Assembly (NCBI GenBank): GCA_007844125.1
Contig: CM017562.1
Coordinates: forward strand, 62,234,010 to 62,298,009
DNA from: Sinonovacula constricta
Taxonomy: Eukaryota; Mollusca; Bivalvia; Cardiida; Solecurtidae
DNA: 64,000 bases
Direction: 5' to 3'
Position numbers and translations under genes: made by a program. This document shows positions 23,712-36,425 of this stretch, one piece after another; the first letter of the stretch is position 1, and every line of letters starts with the position of its first letter. The notes under the pieces are model-generated. The model was given only the letters and a program-made list of their open reading frames with translations, had not been told where the DNA came from and made no database searches.

Positions 23712-25865
23712 GTAAGTAATAACCCACCATTTTGTGCGTTGTTTTTTGTTGTTGTTTTTTTTTTTTCTTAAAAACGTACCATCAAGCATAGCAATGTATG
23801 TTTGTACCTGTCTCCTATTTACTATAAATACATAAAACTATTTGCCACTTACTGTAGAAGAACCATGCCAACGTTGTGCTTGTGTTCGAAAAAAAAAAGA
23901 AAACAACATAAGCTTCAGTTTTGTCATCTAAACCCTTGAGCTGAAAGATAGCGAGGAGTTGAGAAAAGGTACACTTTACAATTTGGCTAATTATTGTAGG
24001 AAACGTAACTGGAAATTATGACCATTTCCTGTGGTTGATGTTTCAAGAGTTCCGGAAAATGAAGATAAGATTAAGTCGTTTACTACGTGGCTTCACAAAT
24101 TGTGACAGAACTTAACCTTCGTCAACATGGACATACGCACCTCTTCAATAAATTGGTGTTGCAGCTACAATATATATGTTTGCTTCTGAGCAAATCATAA
24201 AACAAAAACACACCATACCATATCATTACGGAGGATAGTTAAGCTCGCGTCAATTATCATATCTCAGAATGCATGTTCAGCAATAGCCAGGGTCATCATA
24301 TCACTTGGTGCTTAAACAATTCGATGATCCGTCGCAACATTTGCTACTTTTACCATACACTTGAAATTTAACAAAAACGTAAGATCAATGTAATTGTTAA
24401 ATATAATTAATAGGGGGAACTTGCCGTTACTATTAAATATCTTTCATCGCTTATCAATTGACTGGCTTCCCAAATGGATATATTTCTTCTCCATAATAAT
24501 GCCCCATGTTTTCCTTTTCAGTCAAGTTTTATTTAAAAATGCCAATAACCCAAACTCTAACCCTCAAATATATAAAATTAATACCAGATTTATCATTTAA
24601 ATGTAGCATTTTGGCAAACCAGTTTAGAAGAAAAGTCATAATGACCATTTGTGTAACTCACTGTTGTATTGGAGACTTAGAGGAAACTGGCATTAATACA
24701 ATCTTGCAAGCAAAATAATTTCTCTGAAATATGAAGTGTCCTAGCAGCAAACTATTGTGTGAGTGTGTAAACACAGCTCGATTTCCGGATTGGCACACTC
24801 ACGGTCGTAAGAAAGTCTGTTCCTGTTGTAGTAATCAGAAACTTAACGACTTACATCCGTTTGGATACAATGAGTAGAATAATAACATGCATATATTATT
24901 GATTTGTGTATTGTTTACACCAAATGTTACACTTATTCGAGTCCCATAAATTGAGTCTCGTTCGTCCTGTTTTAATAGAGACCGTTACACCGTTATTTGT
25001 CAGGTAGGATACCAAGCGTCATTATGGCAGTCATTATAGTTAGTGTCAATTCAAGTATTTATATTTCCTGATACAACATTCTGCATATAAAAAATAGGCA
25101 AATCACTAAGTTTATGTAAATCCTTAATTGGGACTGCTCGTGCGTAGAGTAAAAGTAAAAAAACGTTAAAAAACACACGCAGATATTTGTCTAGAGGTTA
25201 GATTACTTCATAATTACATAATACTTTCTTTTTTTCTGTACTGTACCAAGAATACAACATCGTAAAGGAACGTGCACAGTACTGGGCATTATTTTGAACT
25301 TTCATTGAAGACGAAATTTTGGTGATACTTTAAAGACATCAAAATGGGCTAATGGCATTTTTTCAGGGAAGGGGTAAGGGATGCCCCGGACCACCCCGCT
25401 TTCCCCCAGCCAAGGTGCGTAAACGCAAAATAGATCTGAAATATATGTGTGTGTGATTTACACCCACTTGCTCATTGAAGTTATAACAAAATAAAGCTTA
25501 GTTGTTCAAAGTACATTTACAAAAGATTAATTACGTCTTCATGGCATTTGAAAGAAAGGCGCACATTGCCGGCAGCGGTTTATCGCTCATGCTTGTTGAC
25601 ATGGTCCACAGCGCTATGCTAATATACAAACATACCAGATGTCAATGGTACGTTATCGCTTTTCCGGTTATAATTAACAATGACTTAATGAAGTTTTAAT
25701 GTGTTTACCGAATGTTTGCCTATATCAAATACATGTTACAATATCTTATCCGTGTTTAGAATATTTGTGCAGAAACTCTGCAGAAACTCACACTTTAGTA
25801 TTAACAAAGATGGTTTCGAACACCTACTTAATATTAAGTCAGTACAACTCATTTTATATCACACC
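23712..25865. other. Probable intron, no gene seen
   Basis: AT-rich unique DNA downstream of candidate exon A. Short open frames at 24394-24718 and 25502-25896 have no motif or flanking splice signals. An A-rich run lies near 23889. Confidence 0.4.
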
Positions 25866-26190
25866 AAATGTTCATTCTCTCCCAATTTATAAATAAGCTC
25901 GATTAGGATTAAGCCTACAATGGACCTCGTCGTCATATGAACAGGTTATACGGAGATAAAATATATCGCGATATCAGAAGTAAGTAATCAAGTGGTCTTC
26001 TTAGTTTTAAAAAGCAAACTGTTCATCGAGTCTGAGATAAGAAATAGATGTTCAAAATGATGATTTGGTGCTAGGCTTTACTTTTCACATAGCTGTAAAA
26101 CAATAATAAAAACAGCATTATGCGGGATTAAAAATAATTTATTTGATTGTTTGAGGAACAACTGGCACAAACTGTTGGATACCAACTTTA
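25866..26190 (+). repeat. Dispersed repeat family D, copy 1
   Basis: The left end AAATGTTCATTCTCTCC with TTTATAAATAAGCTCGATTA matches 47757 onward. The middle AATCAAGTGGTCTTCTTAG matches ATCAAGTGGTTTTCTTAG in that copy. The right end ACAAACTGTTGGATACC corresponds to CCAAACTGTCGGATACC there, to CCAAACTATCGGATACC at 38089, and to the reverse complement at 62832. This is an interspersed repeat of 220-330 bp with no coding content. Class is unknown; a non-autonomous DNA transposon or Helitron-like element is possible. Confidence 0.6.
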
Positions 26191-26494
26191 AACATCAGCA
26201 TAATTTACAAATGTTAGGTATATAGATATATATATATATATAATTCAAATGTTATGTGTATGTTTATTGGTACAGACTCTCGAAACCGCTACAAACTGAT
26301 GCCAACCATAATACGTAGTGTACGTTTGTCTACAAAATATACATAAAGTGTCTGAGTCTGGCCCTCTATTTGCTGAGTTAAAATGCTTTATATGGCCTAT
26401 ATAATGTGTTTCCATCCATGGATTACAAATAGCCCCGCAACGGAAACAGAGGACCTAGTTTGCGATATTTAGTTATTGTTGTAGATGAATTGTG
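26191..26494. other. Unique sequence with (TA)n
   Basis: A short TATATATATATATAA run near 26222-26242, then unassigned AT-rich DNA. Confidence 0.5.
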
Positions 26495-26600
26495 CTGCTG
26501 CTCACCTCGTAGATTCAAGTCCCGTTCTACGGACCTAATGTGGGAATGTCTTCCTGCTGACCTGCGGTGCGCCGGTGGTTCTACCAAGACCTTTGTCTAG
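26495..26600 (+). repeat. tRNA-derived SINE fragment, + strand
   Basis: The B-box-like AGATTCAAGTCCC (about 26511-26523) is followed by a body reading CCTAATGTGGGAATGTCTTC and then GACCTGCGGTGCGCCGGTGG. The body matches the reverse complement of 53810-53880 over about 60 bp with scattered differences, so both are copies of one family. The A-box part is poorly preserved. Confidence 0.6.
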
Positions 26601-27630
26601 TGTCCATCGTCACTAAAATAGCTAAACTTCGCTTTAATGACTATCATTGGTCGCTGCGATAAATTTCAAAAACAGAACATAACATAAATGCGATCTTAGA
26701 GGAAATTTACTGTGGTGTCGATATTTTGCACAAAGGGCCTAAATCTTAGCGAAGTGAAGCGAAGACGTACCATCACAGCAGGACTTATGCTGTTTGCTAT
26801 TTTATCAGAAAAAAAGCTCCAACTTTAAAAGAAAACGGTCCAAATTATCAGTCTCTGTATTCATTCCCTTTAAATACTTGTGTTATTTTTCCAGCGGAAA
26901 TAAAGACGACAAAATCCCCATGTTCTGTCTCTAGTATTGTTATCGTAAACCTCAGATGTTAGCTATATAATAGACATGTATATTTTATCCTTAATTAATC
27001 TTCTTTATGTTATGCCGTTATTTTATGTTCCGATCTCCTAGTTTCAGAACAACAAATCGCACTAATTAATCCAATTAGTTGGTTTAAACATAATCATGCC
27101 TCTAACGCACATGGAAATAAGCGCATTATTAACAAGGTAGTTATTTGCATTGCGGATTACTAGTCACTGCAATAATACGATGTGTATACGATGTGTATTT
27201 GTGTATTGTGGGACCACAGGTCGTAATTGTCCGAGGGTGACTGTCTATCGAGCCTTGAACAAAAGTCAGTTGTCAAGAATATTTACCACTCTTATTGTCT
27301 CTAATGTCTGCTGTTGATCAATCGTCACTGTTCGTGTCATATTGCTGGTGTATAAATAAGTTGCTTCACATTTAACAGACACATATATATGTCACCTGTC
27401 GGTCAACTGGGTGTGGCTCGTGGATTCAATTACCGTAATTGTTAATAAACTGTACTTATTTCCGAACGACACCATCTGATGGGACATGAAATAACCAATA
27501 ATTAATTACATAACATCATGGTAGCATCGAGTCGAAAAATGTATATAAAAAACACTCTTGCGGACAAAGTAAAAAGCAAAGTTGTAATATTCACTCTCTT
27601 TAATTGTTTAATTTATAGAATTCTTTTTAT
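26601..27630. other. Unique sequence, no gene seen
   Basis: AT-rich DNA. A short direct duplication ACGATGTGTAT occurs at about 27178 and 27189. Nothing else is recognised. Confidence 0.45.
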
Positions 27631-28098
27631 TGTTACGTGATAGTACTATCCTGTCATTTGAACATATTACATGTCTTATTATTGTTACGTGATAGTACTA
27701 TCCTGTCATTTGAACATATTACATGTATTATTATTGTTACATGATAGTACTATCATGTCACTTGAACATATTACATGTATTATTATTGTTACGTGATAGT
27801 ACTATCCTGTCATTTGAACATATTACATGTATTATTAGTGTTACGTGAAAGTACTATCCTGCCATTTGAACATATTACATGTATTATTATTGTTACATGA
27901 TAGTACTATCCTGTCATTTGAACATATTACATGTATTATTATTGTTACATGAAAGTACTATCCTGCCATTTGAACATATTACATGTATTATTAGTGTTAC
28001 GTGAAAGTACTATCCTGCCATTTGAACATATTACATGTATTGTAATTGTTACATGAAAGTACTATCCTGTCATTTGAACATATTACATGTATTGCTAT
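27631..28098. repeat. 52-bp minisatellite with palindrome, 9 copies
   Basis: Nine units of 52 bp, each with a dyad-symmetric core GATAGTACTATC (or GAAAGTACTATC) followed by CATTTGAACATATTACATGT. In the third unit the symmetry extends to a perfect 20-bp palindrome, ACATGATAGTACTATCATGT at 27739-27758. Units alternate ACGTGA and ACATGA. No coding potential. Confidence 0.95.
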
Positions 28099-29486
28099 TC
28101 TTCCTTAATTAAAAGCTCTTGGGCGATATCACGAGACACCAAAATCCAAAATGGTGTCCGCCGGAAGGGTGATTACTTTTGCAATTTACAAAACTAAAGA
28201 TTACATTCACAAAAAATTATTCAATTTTAAGAACTGCATCTGTCATAATCATACTCGTATGTCACTTGAAAAGTTTTTCTCAAATACCATGTCATTTTCA
28301 TCTGTCCGTCCGTCTGTCCACCATGAGGATCTCGCGTTTGTAAGACTTTGGGATTAGGATGTTGTCCTAGGAGTTGTCTCGTTTGTTTGGCGGTTGTGTT
28401 GTTGTTGTTTTTCAAGTTTGTACTTGTAGGGTTAAACAGTGTACTACATCAAACTATATAAAACACATGCGTACAAGTTACCGTCCTCCGCTGAAATAAC
28501 TGGTCGTTCGTTCAAATAACCATAACTAGTCACGGCAATGTAATTCAAAAACAAAACGAAACACATCCCGTTTTACCAGTTACCCCATATGGGTAGATGA
28601 ATCTTTTAACATATGATGACTTTATAAAACGGACATTTATGTTGATTCGGATTTTTTGTCTATTTGAACATAAACAAAATACTATAAACGTCTCCCCTGG
28701 TGCCAAGCAAGTCATGTAAATGTATTTAATATGTCTTCAACTTTTAAATTGACGTGATGTTCCCGCAAAGCAACATACGAATACAGATACATCATATTAA
28801 AGCATGAAGTTAGCACTTTGTACGCTAGTTTAATGTATTATCAAATTCGAATTGTTTGCCCAGTGAAATGTTTCGGACTGTCTACACCCTGTTTATGTTG
28901 CTGTTTTCGAAATTCTTTATTTCTTGCAGGCAAACTATCATTATATAATTCATAGGAGAGTTTAATTGGCGACGCGCCGGAACACAACACCTATATAAAT
29001 ATGGAATGCTCACTGAAATTCGCACATTGGGAAAGTTTGGCGGGCTTTCTTAACCCGATAAAATATGGGTCCTAATTCGGTAAACGGCGTTCTATTTTAT
29101 TTATTCATTTTTATATTTATTGTTGTGTGTCTGTGACTTTCAAAATAACTTTGAAAATAAATCATAAGATTACTGAGAAAGAAAAAACGTACTATGCTCA
29201 AGACAAAATACTATTTGAACAATAACTATTAGTGTAATGTGAGGCTGCTGTACATGTGCAATTTCTGCTCGTACGCTTTAGTTTTATAGTTAATGTAATA
29301 ATTTTGCAACTTTTTTTCATCTTAGAACCAAATATATGGTGTCGGGTTTTGCTTTTTATTTTGTTTTAAGCCAATCTATGGTCTCAGGAAAATACGTTGT
29401 ACATACTTTTTCTCAAGATCTGTAGTATACCGAAAACTTTCACTTTTCAAATATGTTTATCTCTTTCACTTTTTGCGTCGCCTATG
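28099..29486. other. Unique sequence, no gene seen
   Basis: AT-rich DNA. The start-like AAAATGGTGTCCGCC at 28150 opens a 68-codon frame (28151-28357) with no recognised domain and no donor I trust; it is not called a gene. Confidence 0.4.
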
Positions 29487-30042
29487 ATGCTTCGCATCAA
29501 CGACTTTTCTTGTAGGTAATCGTGCTTCGCATCAACGACTTTTCTTGTAGGTAATCGTGCTTCGCATCAACGACTTTTCTTGTAGGTAATCGTGCTTCGC
29601 AGCAACGACTTTTCTTGTAGGTAATCGTGCTTCGCATCAACGACTTTTCTTGTAGGTAATCGTGCTTCGCATCAACGACTTTTCTTGTAGGTAATCGTGC
29701 TTCGCATCAACTACTTTTCTTGTAGGTAATCGTGCTTCGCATTAACGACTTTCCTTGTAGGTAATCGTGCTTCGCATCAGCGACTTTTCTTGTAGGTAAT
29801 CGTGCTTCGCATCAACGACTTTTCTTGTAGGTAATCGTGCTTCGCATCAACGACTTTTCTTGTAGGTAATCGTGCTTCGTATCAACGACTTTTCTTGTAG
29901 GTAATCGTGCTTCGCATCAACGACTTTTCTTGTAGGTAATCGTGCTTCGCATCAACGACTTTTCTTGTAGGTAATCGTGCTTCGCATCAACGACTTTTCT
30001 TGTAGGTAATCGTGCTTCGTATCAACGACTTTTCTTGTAGGT
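29487..30042. repeat. 35-bp minisatellite with AG|GTAAT junctions, 16 copies
   Basis: About 16 units of 35 bp: GTAATCGTGCTTCGCATCAA followed by CGACTTTTCTTGTAG. Every unit boundary reads CTTTTCTTGTAG|GTAATC, a splice-acceptor-like pyrimidine run and AG directly abutting a donor-like GTAAT. Units are very uniform, with single substitutions (CAGCAAC, CATTAAC, CGTATC). The array starts just after GCGTCGCCTATGATGCTTCG and stops at GTAATTTGG. Confidence 0.96.
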
Positions 30043-30249
30043 AATTTGGCATCCCGTTAGACCACAAGCAACAATGTTCTATGTTAGGCGGAACTGTTCG
30101 CACGCTAGTTGGCGTGTCGTCTGCTTGTCGTCTTTAACAACACATCCAGTCGGTTAGTCCTTTTCTTGCCTCATTTATTCATAAGCATTAAAAAAAATCT
30201 CGTTATTAGCTAATTATTCTATAAACCAAATAGCAAGATATATTGATAG

Positions 30250-31248
30250 AGACTGGCAGCAACAAATGCAGATTCCGAAGGGACAACAGCAAACGATGCA
30301 GGTCCTGACGAGACAACAGCAAACGATGCAGGTCCTGACGAGACAACAGCAAACGATGCAGGTCCTGACGAGACAACAGCAAACGATGCAGGTCCTGATT
30401 AAAAAGCAGCAAAAATATGCTGACTCTGATGAGATTGCAACAAATAATTCAGGTCATGATGAGACAGCAGCAAAAATGCAGGTCCTGACGAGACAGCAGC
30501 AAAAAATGCAGGTCCTGACGAGACAGCAGCAAAAAATGCAGGTCCTGATGAGACAGCAGCAAAAAATGCAGGTCCTGATGAGACAGCAGCAAAAAATGCA
30601 GGTCCTGATCCTGATTAGAGGAGCAGCAAGCATTGCAAATCCTAATGAGACAGCTGCAAATATTGGAGATCCTGATGAGGCAGAGGCAAAAATGCAGATC
30701 CTGATGAGACAGCAGCAAGATATGCAGATCCTGATGAGATTGCAGCAAGTATTGCAGATCCTTACGAGATAGCAGCAAATATTGCAGATCCTAACAAGAC
30801 AGCAGCAAATACTGCAGATCCTAATGAGACGGCAGCAAGAATTGCGGATCCTGATGAGATAGCAGCAAGAATTGCAGATCCTGATTATACAGGATCAGGA
30901 AGTGCAGGTCCTGATGAGACAGCAACGAGAAGTGCAGATTCTTATGAGACAGCAGCAAGATTCTGATGAGATCGACAGCAGCCAGTATTGCAGAGCCTGA
31001 TAAGACAGCAGCAATGCTGCAGATACTGATGAGACAGCATCAAGAAGTGCAGATTCTGATGAGACAGCAACGAGAAGTGTAGATCCTTATGAGACAAAAG
31101 CAAGAGTCTGATGAGACAGACAGCAGCCAGTTTGGCAGATCCTGATGAGACAGGTGTCAGTATTGCAGATCCTGATGAGACAGGTGTCAGTATTGCAGAT
31201 CCTGATGAGACAGGTGTCAGTATTGCAGATCCTGATGAGACAGTTCCT
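30250..31248. repeat. 30-bp minisatellite, about 33 copies
   Basis: Units of about 30 bp containing ATGCAGGTCCTGA and GAGACAGCAGCAAA. Left units (30290-30400, 30470-30600) are regular; central units are diverged; the last four (31140-31235) form a separate homogenised class with GATGAGACAGGTGTCAG. Because 30 is a multiple of 3, one forward frame repeats the ten-residue MQVLTRQQQT for 168 codons (30266-30772), and the reverse strand is also open. A Gln-rich repeat protein is conceivable, but both-strand openness and indel-broken frames argue against it. Confidence 0.93.
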
Positions 31249-33261
31249 ATCCTATGCCTGGTCAATTCGTGCTTAGTAGGTTAAGAATTTACAACGATAA
31301 AAAAAACTTCTCGACATCTACAGGTCCAGGTCGTGCAAGGTTTTGACGAATTCCAATGCATTCGTCTGACAGATGTCTTAAACTACACAATCTGTTGACA
31401 TTTAAGTCTGCAAGCTCACACGTGTCTGCTGAGAGATGTTTGTGTTTCTATTACTTTAACATGACGTTTTTTAACACGTGACCTGCTGCTATATTTGGCT
31501 GCATTTCTCTTGATTTAATGGACTTCAAATATGTGTAGTAATTTTTACATCTCCCCATAGCGTGTTTGTCGGATAATCTATGCTGAACATCGTCTCGCAC
31601 ACACTGTATTTGCGTTCATAGTCAATTATTAACACGGCTATTTAAAGTTTTTTCTTCACTGCTATCAGTTATTATCTGTTTAACAGTCCCTAATAAAATT
31701 GGAACAGAATCGATGACTCAATTTATTTTCTCAAATGCTTTTTTTTTCGATTTTGGTAAAAAAATATTTTCTGATTGAATTAAATCCTATTCTTCTACAT
31801 TTCTTTATAACCAAGAATTAGCTAACAACTACATGCAAATGTAACAATACAGGAAGCAAGAGACTGTGCAATTCCTTGACTACATAGGCGTTGGAACTGG
31901 AGAGAAAGGGATAGCAGTCGAAGCGACCACCGCCGACCTGATAATCCAGTGTTATTTAAATCATGGAAACGACGTTTCTGATAATTTGCGTGGTTATGTT
32001 TGATTTGTATAATACCTTATTATTTATCTTATGTATATGTGTTGGATGCATTTTCTGATTAACGTTCCTGAAAGGGGTCAAACGGTAGATTAGTTCTCTA
32101 GAGTCATATAGCAAGTTAATTTTGTAGAACGTTAACATTGATATTGAATTGGCATGTCTAAAATCTTCCGTAATTTTCCTGAAAGTCGTTTCCAGTATTT
32201 AAGTGATGCATTTTTTTAATTTGTTATTTACTTATACAGCATACATTGTAAGAAAGGGTTTGCTTTTTTCCTTTTCAAACAACACTATATTTTGGTGAAT
32301 TTATTATTTCGTACCCCTTTCTGTGTCAAAAGTCAATTTGGTCGTGTGTTCTTTCAAAGTAAGTTAAAGGCCTGCAGCTTTTAGACCTGTTAAATAAAAC
32401 CCACTTCACAGATATTGTCAATCATATGATCTGGGAACAAAACTTCCAGCCACACATTTTCCAGATGTTTTATCAGTTCTTTTTTTGTTTCTTCCCGGAC
32501 TTTCCAACGTTATTCTTTTGACATGTTGCGAAAAGCATTCCAGGGGGAATAATCACGGATGTAACTGTATCCAGAATTTTCAGAAGTGTTATTTCCCACT
32601 TGAATGGACAATTCCTTTAAAAGAAATTCAAAACTTCTTTTTTGTTCGTTAAAGTTTACTTTACGAACATCTCCACCAATTTATATAACTGATAAAACTT
32701 TATTATATACGATAAATATGTTTAAGAAAAATGTGTTAATTAGTTGAGAATGTGGACCTCTTTTTAGTTACTTTGTATGCATATCGGTAGGGTCAGCTTC
32801 AAGGCAAACGTAAACAGCCGTAGCATAAATGTGTTAGCTATTTATTTCATTTTTAATAAACAAGTTGAAACCTTTTTCTGGGGTAATGAAATCAATTTTC
32901 ACCTTTAGCAGATATATCAGTTCTTCTGTATGAGTGAAGATTACTCGGCCGGTTGGAGTGCTCTCGGCAGGTAAAGTCGAATGATTCGCTACCTGTCGTC
33001 TGTTTTATATATTAGCCCGTGCCTCGTTTCCCGCGCACGCCACAAATAAACAGCAGCAGCTCTCGACAAATGAAAGTAAACAAGTTTCTATTTCTGTATC
33101 ACCTTGGCAACAACCATTAGCTCTGTGATGTTTGATTCGACTTCTGGTAAATCTTGACTAAATGATGTATTTCGGAACAGTTAATCGCCACGCCTGATTT
33201 TTCTTTGGTGGGGCCCGGGATATACAGAATTGCAATCGTTTTGACGGCTCATTTAAGTTCT

Positions 33262-33263
<2 letters not shown>
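31249..33263. other. Unique sequence, no gene seen
   Basis: Two kilobases of AT-rich DNA. A weak duplicated TTTCTTT-rich pattern occurs around 32460-32520. No exon, RNA or mobile-element motif is recognised. Confidence 0.4.
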
Positions 33264-33292
<29 letters not shown>

Positions 33293-33298
33293 GCCCCG
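33264..33298. repeat. Poly-C homopolymer
   Basis: Twenty-nine consecutive C (33264-33292), then G and CCCC. It can form a G-quadruplex on the complementary strand, and its true length is hard to sequence. Confidence 0.95.
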
Positions 33299-35435
33299 AG
33301 TAAGTACCTAGAATGCTACATGCATTTATAAGCAAAACAAAACAAAAAATAAAATTTTATAAGTTTGATAGCAACTACATGCAAAGGTAAACTGCGAGAG
33401 ACTCGGCAGCTTATTGTGCAGATTGAGATCAGACAGCTTCTATCGTACGCTATTTGCTCATGTCTGATCAGTTTATGCACAACCGGTTCCGAGCTGGATT
33501 TGTATTTCTTCAAACGGACACCTATTTAGATTAGTTATCACGTGCGCGATAATTGTACACATACGATGATCATAACATTGTCCATCTAGTCACTAATTCA
33601 ATAAGCCGTTAATGAAAACATAGATATGCGACTTATTTTTTTTCAGCACAGAAACGATTGTACAGTATATTTGACTGCCGCACACAAAACATAAAGGGTC
33701 GCAGTAGGAATAATTAGACATTTTGGGATTAAATCAGACATTTTTATCACTTAACGTTTCTTACTAAAACATTAGTTATTTTTATCGACCCGTCCACACA
33801 CTACAACCATATATTCTTGGAACATCAATCTGCCATGCTTTCTCCAATAGTCAGTAAAAACCAACATGTATGCCAACAGGAGCACTTTGTTTTCATTAAT
33901 TCCAGCTTCAGGTTGTTCTATCTATATCCATTTATATTTACAATTAGCAATTTACGGCCGACGCATTGCACAATGAACGTGTGTCTGTGTGTATTGTTTT
34001 GCACGTGAAATGTGCATTGTTTGCACGTAAAGCAGTACAGCTGTTTTGATATCTAAATCAACCCCACCCCCACCCCACCCCCACCCCGGGCACAGTGGGA
34101 AGAGATCTGTCAGGAAGCGTTTACAATCATTTGTACTGTCGTCTGCCAAAATGGTGTTTTCTGTGCCAAACTTGCAGTTATCAGTTTTATGTATTCCTCG
34201 CCAGACGAATCCTAAAATGAAGGCTTTGTCTGTTGACGAACTTATCTTTTGGGGGAATTTTAGTTTAAAAATAATCCAGTAAATAAAACATAAATAGAAG
34301 AACACATTCAATTATACAAAATACGTTTCAGGAGTTGTCTTTCAACCTGTTATAATAAAGCATTCATAATGGAAAATCATTCTCAACAAAAAATATGTTC
34401 TTTGTTTTAAAAAAGCGCGCTTCGCCAATGTGATTATAAAATTACAGAATATTTAATAAAAACAAGACGCTGTGTTCATCTAACACATTGAAGAGTGTGT
34501 CATTGTTGTATGGTTTGGTCAATTATGTCCTTTTGTGTCATGCCTTCATGTTTCAGGTTCCTTGCTATATGAACAAACCTATCGTACAAAATCATGTATA
34601 ACACTAATACGAGTGCAATAATGTCACCTGAAAATTATAATTCCCCTCCATAAACATGAGAACAGCACGTGTCTTATACCCGAAAACATGTCGTCAATAT
34701 ACTATATCTGCCGTGTATATCTTTCTCGTTGAACGGATTCAGTGACGTATGCATGCGCTTATAAAACAAATCCATAATCTGTGGCATGTACGGTTATATT
34801 CATTCAGAACCTAAACTTGTTGTATCATGAAATTATTTAACTAAGTTAAACAAATACGCTGGTCTTTGGTTAGAACATATTGACAAGGCAGCAAATGCGT
34901 GTTGTTTCTGCATTCTGTGTTTGCATTTATTATGCAATATTAAGGTGTCGTGGAGTTGCGTACTAGTGTATTTTCTTGCCCATGGAAATAGTAAATGTAA
35001 TAAATATATGAGTTATACATCAAGTATAACTTAGTACAGATAATAATAATCGTGGTACAAATAACGCGTATTGATGTATCAAACTGATAAACACTACTTA
35101 TTTTCAGACTATATAGAAATATGATAAAATTTATTTCGTAAAAGATGTCAGTCTAACAATTATATATATGTATGACTATGTAAGACGTTATACGAGTAAC
35201 AAGTTCGCAGTGTTTGGTTTAAACGTTGGTTGCCATCATTTAAACGACCTTCAATTGGAAGTACGAAGAGTGCTGCCAGTTATAAAATAACATGGTAAAT
35301 CAGTCACATCGGTAAAGGTATTGCACGTGATGTTACATTTATAACTTTGTGATGTCACATGTAACCTTCGGCGGCATTGTAATCAAACCTCCTATCATGC
35401 GCTACTATATGGATGATGTTACACGATACTTTTTA
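33299..35435. other. Unique sequence with C-rich patch
   Basis: AT-rich DNA with CACCCCCACCCCACCCCC-type sequence near 34062-34087. The overlapping frames at 33952-34311 have no identifiable motif. Nothing else is assigned. Confidence 0.4.
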
Positions 35436-35780
35436 CCGAGTAACTTACAGAGATATCAGATTCACACACGATACCTAGCCGTGCAATTTTAGGTTTTACC
35501 GAGTAATTAACCGAGGTATCAGTCTCACACACGATATCTAGCCATGCAATTTTAGGCTAAACTGAGTTACTTAACTTGGTATGTGTCTCGCACACGATAC
35601 CTAGCCATGCAATTTTAGGCTTAACTGAGTTACTTAACTTGGCATTAGTTTCGCACACGATACCTAGCCATGCAATTTTAGATTTACCAGGTAACCTACC
35701 GAGGTATTAGTTTCACACACGATAGCTAGCCATGCAATTTTAAATTTTACTGGGTAGCTTACAGAGGAACCAATCTCACT
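35436..35780. repeat. 63-bp minisatellite, about 5 copies
   Basis: Diverged units of about 63 bp with CACACGATACCTAGCCATGC, then AATTTTAGG, and a TTACCGAGTAA or AACTGAGTTACTTAAC block. Divergence among units is higher than in the other arrays, so it is probably older. Confidence 0.88.
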
Positions 35781-36179
35781 TTTTACTTGGTTACTAAGAA
35801 TGTAGATTTGGTTTATGCAAAATATGCGAAAGTTAGATTAAACAAGAAAATGTCTTATTTTATAAATAAATAATGTTACATTATCTTAGTGTTGCATCTT
35901 AAGGCACATCTATTGAATAGATCTTTTAACCACTTTTTAATATATTGTTCAATCATTTAACTTGCTCGATTATTTGGGTATATCTTTTGACATCATTTTA
36001 TAAGGAGATATTTGATGTTAAAGTAGTTATATCATAACTTTCTGTAATCACACCTAATTGGGGGAAATGTAACAAATAAACTGTACCGTAACTCTTTTTC
36101 AGCTACGCCAGTATTCGAAATATGAAAAATTGTTTAAGAAAATAGTTCAAAACATATCAGTTTCTAGAGACGATTTTAT
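35781..36179. other. Unique sequence, no gene seen
   Basis: AT-rich flank between the 63-bp array and the minus-strand open frame. Confidence 0.4.
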
Positions 36180-36425
36180 TTAATAACTATGCTTAGGGAA
36201 GAGCGAGTTTAACGGAATGTGATATTCATTAACTGACTTGACAAGTATGGGACCGGGTTTGTTTACATGCGCCGGTTTGTCCTTAACAGTTCTGTTATGT
36301 CTTAGTAAAGGTGACAGTATGACGTCATGGGTGTACTTTGTCCCGGCTATATACATTATATTGTTCGGAACAACAAGAAACTCGGGGAAACCAGATATGT
36401 TAATTTCTGCACGGATCGCCCTCAT
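36180..36425 (-). CDS. Minus-strand open frame of 81 codons, unknown
   Basis: From ATG (complement of 36423-36425) the frame reads MRAIRAEINISGFPEFLVVP, continues through NNIMYIAGTKYTHDV and NKPGPILVKSVNEYHIP, and ends PKHSY then TAA. The open frame extends upstream without a stop to about 36510, so it may be longer or be the end of an exon. An AATAAA overlaps and follows the stop. The block is GC-richer than its flanks. Against a gene: no clear acceptor upstream, and the opposite strand also has a 100-codon frame (36238-36540) with two hydrophobic segments. No family is recognised. It may be a terminal exon, a retroposed gene piece or chance. Confidence 0.2.
   Translation of the reverse strand: MRAIRAEINISGFPEFLVVPNNIMYIAGTKYTHDVILSPLLRHNRTVKDKPAHVNKPGPILVKSVNEYHIPLNSLFPKHSY

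Noticed and set aside
30266..30772. 168-codon Gln-rich repeat protein
   Set aside because: The frame is produced by a 30-bp tandem unit, the reverse strand is also open, and indels in neighbouring units break the frame. No start context or splice signals support a gene.
203..31248. CRISPR array
   Set aside because: The regular arrays are head-to-tail tandem repeats without unique spacers, in animal-type DNA, with no cas-like genes.
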